Below, in pieces: positions 6,000-10,865 of a stretch of 10,865 nt of DNA; the stretch's first letter is position 1; the number at the start of each line of letters is the position of its first letter. The notes below the pieces were generated by a model. It did not search any database and was not told the origin of the DNA. It was given only the letters and a program-made list of their open reading frames with translations. The stretch covers positions 1-10,865 of the forward strand of contig CAMPKU010000153.1 in assembly GCA_946887385.1 (NCBI GenBank). Reading direction: 5' to 3'. A program made the translations under genes and the position numbers. This DNA is from an uncultured Gammaproteobacteria bacterium (GTDB lineage Bacteria > Pseudomonadota > Gammaproteobacteria > Rariloculales > Rariloculaceae).

Positions 6000-7676
6000 T
6001 TAAGCCAGCCCGACGATGTTGCCGTCGGCGTCGATATCGATGCCGTCGGAGGCCGGCACTCGCGGCAACCCCGGCATCGTCATCATGTCGCCCGACAGCA
6101 CCACCATGAAGCCGGCGCCGGCCGAGAGATAGACGTCGCGCACGTTGAACACGTGGCCTTCCGGCGCACCGCGCAGCTTCGGGTCCGTGGAGAACGAGTA
6201 CTGCGTCTTCGCGATGCAGATCGGCAAGTTGCCGAAGCCATCCTGCTGGAACTTCTCGATCTTCTGCCGCACGGCGGTGTCGGCAACGACTTCGCTCGCG
6301 TGATACACGTTCTTCGCAACCTTGCCGATCTTCTTCCACAGCTCGTCGGCGTCGTCGTAGACGAACTTGAGCTTGCCGGGATTCGTGTCGATGAGCTTGA
6401 CCATCGACTCCGCGAGGTTGATGGCGCCCTTCGAGCCCTTGGCAAAGTGCTCGCAGACCATCGCTTCGACGCCCTGCTCGCCCATGTGCTTCTTGATCAG
6501 GTCGAACTCGCGCTCCGTGTCGCTGCCGAAACGGTTCAGCGCGACGATGACGGGCAAGCCGAAATTCTCGCGAATGTTCTTGACGTGGCGATCCATGTTC
6601 GCCAGGCCCTTCATCAGCGCCTCGGAGTTCTCGCTATTGACGTCCTCGATCTTGGCGCCGCCCGAGTACTTCAGCGCGCGCGCCGTGCCCACGAGCACCG
6701 CCGCGCTCGGGCGCAGGCCCGACTTACGGCACTTGATGTCGACGAACTTCTCGGCGCCCAAGTCGGCACCGAAGCCGGCCTCGGTAACCACGTAGTCGGC
6801 GAGCTTCAGCGCCGTCTTCGTCGCGATCACGGAGTTGCAGCCGTGCGCGATATTGGCGAACGGGCCGCCGTGCACCAGCGTGGGCGTGTGCTCGAGCGAC
6901 TGTACCAGGTTCGGCTTGATGGCTTCCTTCATGAGCACGGTCATCGCACCCTGTGCCTTCAGCGCCTCGGCGCGAATCGGTTTGTTGTCGCGCGTGTAGC
7001 CGACGATGATCTGCTTGAATCGATCGCGCATGTCGTTCAGCGAGCTCGACAAGCACAGGATCGCCATGATCTCCGACGCCGCGACGATGTCGTAGCCCGT
7101 CTCGCGCGGAAAACCGTTGGCCGTGCCGCCCAAGCCGTTGACGATGTGCCGCAGCGAGCGGTCGTTCATGTCGAGCACGCGCCGCCACACGGGCCGGCGA
7201 ATGTCGAAGCCGAGCTGGTTGCCGAAGTAGATGTGATTGTCGACGAGCGCGGCAAGCAAGTTGTGCGCGATGCTGATGGCGTGAAAATCGCCCGTAAAAT
7301 GAAGGTTGATGTCCTCCATCGGCGCCACCTGCGAGTGACCGCCGCCGGCGCCGCCGCCCTTGACGCCGAAACATGGGCCCAAGGACGGCTCGCGCACGCA
7401 AATCATGGCCTTCTTGCCGATCGCGTTGAGCGCATCGCCGAGGCCAACCGTGGTGGTCGTCTTGCCTTCGCCCGCGGGCGTCGGCGAAATCGCGGTGACG
7501 AGAATCAGCTTACCGTCGGGCCGCGATTGCACGCGGCTGATCAGCGCATCAGACAGCTTCGCTTTGTAGTGACCGTACGGCTCGAGGTCGTCGGCGTCGA
7601 TGCCGAGACGCTCCTTCGCGAGCTCCACGACTCTGCGCAGCTTCACGCCGCGCGCTACGGCTATATCGTCTTTCAT
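6000..7676 (-). CDS. fhs: Formate--tetrahydrofolate ligase
   Basis: 558 residues, full length for the family (about 555-560). The cytoplasmic enzyme uses ATP to join formate to tetrahydrofolate, giving 10-formyltetrahydrofolate for purine and formyl-Met synthesis or, after reduction, for methyl groups. Diagnostic sequence includes the ATP-binding loop [14 protein letters not shown] at 66-79, [19 protein letters not shown] at 95-113, [16 protein letters not shown] at 267-282 and [15 protein letters not shown] at 297-311. The C-terminus retains the [20 protein letters not shown] and MPGLPRVPA blocks. No frameshift or missing motif is seen. The start at 7676 gives the family's usual N-terminus (DDIAVARG); the ribosome-binding site is weak (GGTG about eight bases upstream). 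It lies downstream of the ahcY terminator in the same direction, so it depends on read-through or on a promoter in the 70-base gap. Confidence 0.97.
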   Translation of the reverse strand: MKDDIAVARGVKLRRVVELAKERLGIDADDLEPYGHYKAKLSDALISRVQSRPDGKLILVTAISPTPAGEGKTTTTVGLGDALNAIGKKAMICVREPSLGPCFGVKGGGAGGGHSQVAPMEDINLHFTGDFHAISIAHNLLAALVDNHIYFGNQLGFDIRRPVWRRVLDMNDRSLRHIVNGLGGTANGFPRETGYDIVAASEIMAILCLSSSLNDMRDRFKQIIVGYTRDNKPIRAEALKAQGAMTVLMKEAIKPNLVQSLEHTPTLVHGGPFANIAHGCNSVIATKTALKLADYVVTEAGFGADLGAEKFVDIKCRKSGLRPSAAVLVGTARALKYSGGAKIEDVNSENSEALMKGLANMDRHVKNIRENFGLPVIVALNRFGSDTEREFDLIKKHMGEQGVEAMVCEHFAKGSKGAINLAESMVKLIDTNPGKLKFVYDDADELWKKIGKVAKNVYHASEVVADTAVRQKIEKFQQDGFGNLPICIAKTQYSFSTDPKLRGAPEGHVFNVRDVYLSAGAGFMVVLSGDMMTMPGLPRVPASDGIDIDADGNIVGLA

Positions 7677-7708
7677 GGTTGTGTCACCGCGCCTTAAGCT
7701 TCAAACGG

Positions 7709-7736
7709 AAAAGCCCCGGCCTTCCGGCCGGGGCTT
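7709..7736 (-). terminator. Intrinsic terminator after ahcY
   Basis: AAGCCCCGGCC at 7711-7721 and GGCCGGGGCTT at 7726-7736 form a perfect 11-pair stem with a TTCC loop on the plus strand (GGAA on the minus strand). Read on the minus strand the stem ends in TTTT (7712-7709), a short U-run. It begins 11 bases after the ahcY stop codon, which fits a Rho-independent terminator for that gene separating it from fhs. Confidence 0.85.
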
Positions 7737-7746
7737 CTAGTTGCGA

Positions 7747-9174
7747 TCAATAACGATAGTGGTCGGTCTTGTACGGGCCGCTCACGGGCACGCCGAGGTA
7801 ATCGGCCTGCGCCTTCGACAGCTTCTCGAGCTTCACGCCGATCTTCTCGAGATGCAGCATCGCCACCTTCTCGTCCAAGTGCTTCGGCAGCACGTACACG
7901 CCGAGCGGGTACTTCTTGGTGTTCTGGTAGAGCTCGATCTGCGCCAGCGTCTGGTTCGTGAAGCTATTCGACATCACGAACGAGGGATGGCCCGTGGCGC
8001 AGCCCAAGTTCACGAGGCGGCCTTCCGCGAGCAGGATGATGCTGCGCCCTTTCGATATCTCGATCTGGTGCACCTGCGGCTTGATCTCGATCCACTTGTA
8101 CTTCTTGAGCTTCTCGACTTGAATCTCGTTGTCGAAGTGGCCGATGTTGCAGACGATCGCGTTGTGCTTCATCTGCTTGACGTGCTTTTCGGTAATGACG
8201 TCCACGCAGCCCGTGGTGGTGACGAACACGTCGCCGATCTTCGCGGCGTCGTCCATCGGCATGACCGTGTAGCCTTCCATCGCCGCCTGCAGCGCGCAGA
8301 TCGGATCCACCTCCGTGACGATGACGCGCGCCGACTGCGCGCGCAGCGACTGCGCCGAGCCTTTGCCCACGTCGCCGTAGCCCGCGACCACCGCAATCTT
8401 GCCGGCCAGCATCACGTCCGTCGCGCGGTTGATCGCGTCGACGAGGGAGTGGCGGCAGCCGTAGAGGTTGTCGAACTTCGACTTCGTGACCGAGTCGTTG
8501 ACGTTGATCGCCGGGAACAGCAGGCGTCCGGCCTTGTGCATCTGATAGAGGCGATGCACACCCGTGGTCGTCTCTTCAGAAACGCCGCGAATTTCGCCGG
8601 GCATGTTCTTGAATCTCTTAGGATCTTTCTTCAGCGACTTCTTGAGCTGCGCGAGCAGGATGCGCTCCTCTTCGCTGCCGGGCTTCTTGTCCAGGATCGA
8701 CGGCTTCTTCGTGGCTTCGTAGCCCAGATGCACGAACAACGTGGCGTCGCCGCCGTCGTCGAGAATCATGTTCGGGCCTTCGCTGTTGCCCCAATCGAGC
8801 GTACGGTCGATATAGTCCCAGTACTCCTCGAGCGACTCACCCTTGTACGCGAACACCGGCGTGCCGCGTGCGGCGATGGCCGCCGCTGCGTGGTCCTGGG
8901 TCGAGAACACGTTGCAGCTCGCCCAGCGCACTTTCGCGCCGAGAGCTTGCAGCGTCTCGATCAGCACCGCCGTTTGAATCGTCATGTGCAGCGAGCCCGT
9001 GATGCGCGCGCCTTTCAACGGCTGCTTCGGGCCGTACTCCTCGCGAGTGGACATGAGGCCCGGCATCTCGAGCTCCGCGAGCTCGATCTCCTTGCGCCCG
9101 TAGTCGGCAAGACCGATGTCTTTGACGAGGTAGTCGTTGTTGGCGCTCGCGCGCGGCTTCTTGACGGCAGCCAT
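7747..9174 (-). CDS. ahcY: S-adenosylhomocysteinase (SAH hydrolase)
   Basis: 475 residues. It reversibly hydrolyses S-adenosylhomocysteine to adenosine and homocysteine, relieving product inhibition of methyltransferases. Visible family features are SLHMTIQT at 61-68, CNVFSTQDH at 87-95, [13 protein letters not shown] at 224-236 and the NAD-binding GYGDVGKG at 265-272, ending in the conserved KTDHYRY. An extra segment of about 40 residues at roughly 153-195 (Lys/Glu-rich) marks the longer form typical of proteobacteria, compared with shorter animal or archaeal forms. The open frame extends upstream to 9381, but that extension is an Arg-rich out-of-frame reading of the kinase gene. I chose the ATG at 9174 because AGGAG at 9185-9181 lies six bases before it. 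Only 17 bases separate it from the kinase stop, so the two are clearly co-transcribed. A terminator follows. Confidence 0.98.
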   Translation of the reverse strand: MAAVKKPRASANNDYLVKDIGLADYGRKEIELAELEMPGLMSTREEYGPKQPLKGARITGSLHMTIQTAVLIETLQALGAKVRWASCNVFSTQDHAAAAIAARGTPVFAYKGESLEEYWDYIDRTLDWGNSEGPNMILDDGGDATLFVHLGYEATKKPSILDKKPGSEEERILLAQLKKSLKKDPKRFKNMPGEIRGVSEETTTGVHRLYQMHKAGRLLFPAINVNDSVTKSKFDNLYGCRHSLVDAINRATDVMLAGKIAVVAGYGDVGKGSAQSLRAQSARVIVTEVDPICALQAAMEGYTVMPMDDAAKIGDVFVTTTGCVDVITEKHVKQMKHNAIVCNIGHFDNEIQVEKLKKYKWIEIKPQVHQIEISKGRSIILLAEGRLVNLGCATGHPSFVMSNSFTNQTLAQIELYQNTKKYPLGVYVLPKHLDEKVAMLHLEKIGVKLEKLSKAQADYLGVPVSGPYKTDHYRY

Positions 9175-9180
9175 AGTGAT

Positions 9181-9185
9181 CTCCT
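9181..9185 (-). promoter_or_regulatory. Shine-Dalgarno sequence of ahcY
   Basis: AGGAG on the minus strand, six bases before the ATG at 9174. It sits in the 17-base gap after the kinase gene and decides the ahcY start against the much longer open frame. Confidence 0.8.
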
Positions 9186-9191
9186 GTTGCC

Positions 9192-10127
9192 TTAGTGCAT
9201 TTTTCGGCCGAACGCGGCCTTGTAACGTTTCTTGAACTGTTCCCGCGTGAACGCGTGGTTCTGCGGGCCCTGATGCTCGACCTTGATCGAGCCCATGAGG
9301 CTCGCGATGCGCCCTGTCGTTTCCCAATCGAGGTGGTTCAACAGGCCGTACAGCAAGCCGGCGCGGTAGGCGTCGCCGCAACCCGTCGGGTCTTCGACCG
9401 ATTTCGGCTTCACCGACGGGATGGCGTGCTTCTTCTCTTTCGTGTGAATGACGGAGCCCTTACTCCCGAGCGTGACGATCAACGCGTCGACGCGCGCCAG
9501 GACGTCCGCCTCGGTCCAGCCCGTGCGGTCTTTCAGCAGCTCCCACTCGTAGTCGTTCACGGTGACCCACGTGGCGAGCTCGATGAAGTGCCGCAGGTCT
9601 GCGCCGTCGAACATGGGCAAGCCCTGGCCCGGGTCGAAGACGAACGGGATCCTTTTCTTCGCGAACTGCCGGGCGTGCTTGACCATGCCTAAGCGCCCGT
9701 CCGGCGACACCATGCCGATAGTGACGCCCTTGGCGTCGGACACTTTGTTCTTCTCGGAAAAGTTCATGGCGCCGGGGTGGAACGCGATGATCTGGTTCGA
9801 CGACAGATCCGTGGTGATGAACGCCTGCGCCGTGAACGCGTTGTCGAGCTTACGGATGTACGTTTGCTTGATGCCGAGCTCTTTGAGCCGCTTGCGGTAC
9901 GGCTCGTAGTCCTGGCCGACGGTGGCCATGGGCAACGGCTCCTCGCCGAGCAGCTTCAAGTTATAGGCGATGTTCGTCGCGCAGCCGCCGAACTCACGCC
10001 GCAGCTTCGGCACGAGAAAGGCAACGTTCAACATGTGGATCTTGTCGGGGAGGATGTGGTTCTTGAACGAATCCTCGAAGACCATGATGTTGTCATAGGC
10101 TACGGATCCGCAAATTAGCGCCGACAT
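9192..10127 (-). CDS. PfkB-family carbohydrate kinase, probable adenosine kinase
   Basis: 311 residues. The ribokinase/PfkB fold is shown by an N-terminal strand ([13 protein letters not shown]), the substrate-side [15 protein letters not shown] at 47-61 and the C-terminal PfkB signature [16 protein letters not shown] at 246-261, where Asp252 is the expected catalytic base. Substrate specificity in this family is not certain from motifs. The position between metK and ahcY, 17 bases upstream of ahcY on the same strand, makes adenosine the most likely substrate: phosphorylating adenosine to AMP would pull the reversible AhcY reaction towards hydrolysis. Ribokinase or another sugar/nucleoside kinase is the alternative. 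The ATG at 10127 is preceded by a purine-rich GGAAAAGGGAAG. No inactivating change is seen in the signature motif. Confidence 0.88.
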   Translation of the reverse strand: MSALICGSVAYDNIMVFEDSFKNHILPDKIHMLNVAFLVPKLRREFGGCATNIAYNLKLLGEEPLPMATVGQDYEPYRKRLKELGIKQTYIRKLDNAFTAQAFITTDLSSNQIIAFHPGAMNFSEKNKVSDAKGVTIGMVSPDGRLGMVKHARQFAKKRIPFVFDPGQGLPMFDGADLRHFIELATWVTVNDYEWELLKDRTGWTEADVLARVDALIVTLGSKGSVIHTKEKKHAIPSVKPKSVEDPTGCGDAYRAGLLYGLLNHLDWETTGRIASLMGSIKVEHQGPQNHAFTREQFKKRYKAAFGRKMH

Positions 10128-10159
10128 CTTCCCTTTTCCGCACGTGCATCAATGGACTC

Positions 10160-10195
10160 GAAAGCGAACGGCGCCTCGTCGAAACGAGGCGCCGT
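10160..10195 (-). terminator. Intrinsic terminator-like hairpin after metK
   Basis: ACGGCGCCTCGT at 10168-10179 and ACGAGGCGCCGT at 10184-10195 form a perfect 12-pair stem whose minus-strand loop is TTCG, the unusually stable UUCG tetraloop. It begins 10 bases after the metK stop codon. The sequence following it on the minus strand (TCGCTTTC) is only moderately U-rich, so termination may be incomplete, allowing read-through into the kinase and ahcY genes. Confidence 0.75.
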
Positions 10196-10205
10196 CGTTT
10201 CAGGT

Positions 10206-10865
10206 CTACTTCGCGTCGGCCTTCAGAGCCGCGGCGCGATCCGTCTTTTCCCAGCTGAAACCCTCGCGGCCGAAGTGGCCGTAGGAGGCCGTCTTCTGGT
10301 ATCCGGGTTTGAGCAAATCGAGCATCTTGACGATGCCGTACGGGCGCAGGTCGAAGTTCTTGTTCACGGCCGCCACGATCTTCTCCTCGGGCACCTTGTT
10401 GGTGCCGAAGGTTTCGACGGTGACGGACGTCGGCTTCGCGACGCCGATGGCGTACGACACCTGCACTTCGCAACGATCCGCAAGTCCGGCCGCAACGACG
10501 TTCTTCGCCACGTACCGCGCAGCGTAGGCGGCCGAGCGGTCGACCTTCGAGGGATCCTTGCCCGAGAACGCACCGCCGCCGTGGCGCGCGAAGCCGCCGT
10601 ACGTGTCGACGATGATCTTGCGGCCTGTGAGACCGCAATCGCCCATCGGCCCGCCGATGACGAACCGGCCGGTGGGATTGATGTGGTACTGCGTGTTCTT
10701 GTCGAGCCACTTCGCCGGCAACACGGGCTTGATGATCTCTTCCATGACGGCCTCTTGGAGGTCCTTCAGGGAAATGTCGGGGCTGTGCTGCGTGGAAAGA
10801 ACGACGGCGTCGATGCCGACGGGCTTGTCGTTCTCGTAGCGGAACGTGCACTGGCTCTTCGCGTC
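10206..10865 (-). CDS. metK: Methionine adenosyltransferase (S-adenosylmethionine synthetase), C-terminal part
   Basis: 219 C-terminal residues; the gene continues past the right window edge, so about 165 N-terminal residues are missing (the E. coli enzyme has 384). The enzyme joins methionine and ATP to make S-adenosylmethionine in the cytoplasm. The visible part starts at [12 protein letters not shown] and contains [33 protein letters not shown] and the family signature [19 protein letters not shown], which holds phosphate- and metal-contacting residues. It ends with the typical [15 protein letters not shown]. The ATG at 10745 is internal, as the frame continues in register to the edge. No frameshift is seen. 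It is the first gene of the methyl-cycle cluster in this window and is followed by a hairpin terminator 10 bases past its stop. Confidence 0.98.
   Translation of the reverse strand, partial: DAKSQCTFRYENDKPVGIDAVVLSTQHSPDISLKDLQEAVMEEIIKPVLPAKWLDKNTQYHINPTGRFVIGGPMGDCGLTGRKIIVDTYGGFARHGGGAFSGKDPSKVDRSAAYAARYVAKNVVAAGLADRCEVQVSYAIGVAKPTSVTVETFGTNKVPEEKIVAAVNKNFDLRPYGIVKMLDLLKPGYQKTASYGHFGREGFSWEKTDRAAALKADAK

Noticed and set aside
6153..7697. Plus-strand open frame of 514 codons antisense to fhs
   Set aside because: It is rich in Arg, His, Val and Leu, shows no recognisable motif and lies exactly opposite a complete conserved enzyme gene. Long antisense frames are expected in GC-rich DNA.
7741..9195. 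Plus-strand open frame of 484 codons antisense to ahcY
   Set aside because: It has the same Arg/His/Asp/Leu-rich composition as other antisense shadows and no ribosome-binding site, and ahcY on the other strand is unmistakable.
9175..9381. N-terminal extension of ahcY by about 69 residues
   Set aside because: The extension is Arg-rich, overlaps the kinase gene out of frame, and a strong AGGAG sits six bases before the internal ATG at 9174.

Overview
This is an ordinary-looking chromosomal stretch of a high-GC Gram-negative bacterium. Supporting signs are a lipobox lipoprotein, signal-peptide proteins, a long-form (proteobacterial-type) S-adenosylhomocysteinase with the extra internal segment, and strongly G/C-ending codons. 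A soil or marine gammaproteobacterium is my best guess from the pairing of a DUF6152-like protein with a 'PDFSGVW' secreted protein, but the taxonomy is weakly supported. I see no insertion sequence, phage gene, CRISPR array, tRNA or rRNA.

Layout from left to right. (1) 1-394, minus strand: an open frame running off the left edge, low-complexity and Ser/Pro/Asp-rich, probably the N-terminal part of an unrecognised protein. (2) 469-1413 plus: DUF1684-family lipoprotein. (3) 1506-3809 plus: inner-membrane protein with three N-terminal membrane helices, a TolB-N/FlgO-like periplasmic domain and many tetratricopeptide repeats. (4) 4258-3833 and 5112-4315 minus: two small exported proteins in tandem, a DUF6152-like protein and a 'PDFSGVW' protein. 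(5) 5286-5573 and 5573-5989 plus: a type II toxin-antitoxin pair, a Phd/YefM-like antitoxin and a VapC PIN-domain toxin, with a clear promoter and an operator-like inverted repeat immediately before the antitoxin start. (6) 10865-6000 minus: a one-carbon and methyl-cycle cluster in transcription order metK (truncated by the window edge), a PfkB-family kinase that is probably adenosine kinase, ahcY and fhs.

How the genes fit together. MetK makes S-adenosylmethionine. Methyltransferases turn it into S-adenosylhomocysteine, and AhcY splits that into homocysteine and adenosine. The kinase can then remove adenosine as AMP, pulling the reversible AhcY reaction forward. Fhs loads formate onto tetrahydrofolate, feeding the folate pool that can supply methyl groups for remethylating homocysteine. 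Hairpin terminators follow metK and ahcY, so this is a set of short transcription units rather than one uniform operon.

The most useful non-routine observations are regulatory. The toxin-antitoxin promoter places its predicted transcription start on the antitoxin ATG (leaderless), with the inverted repeat covering the -10 box. The two other upstream plus-strand genes also lack a Shine-Dalgarno sequence. I found no convincing evidence of a wholly new biological system in this window.
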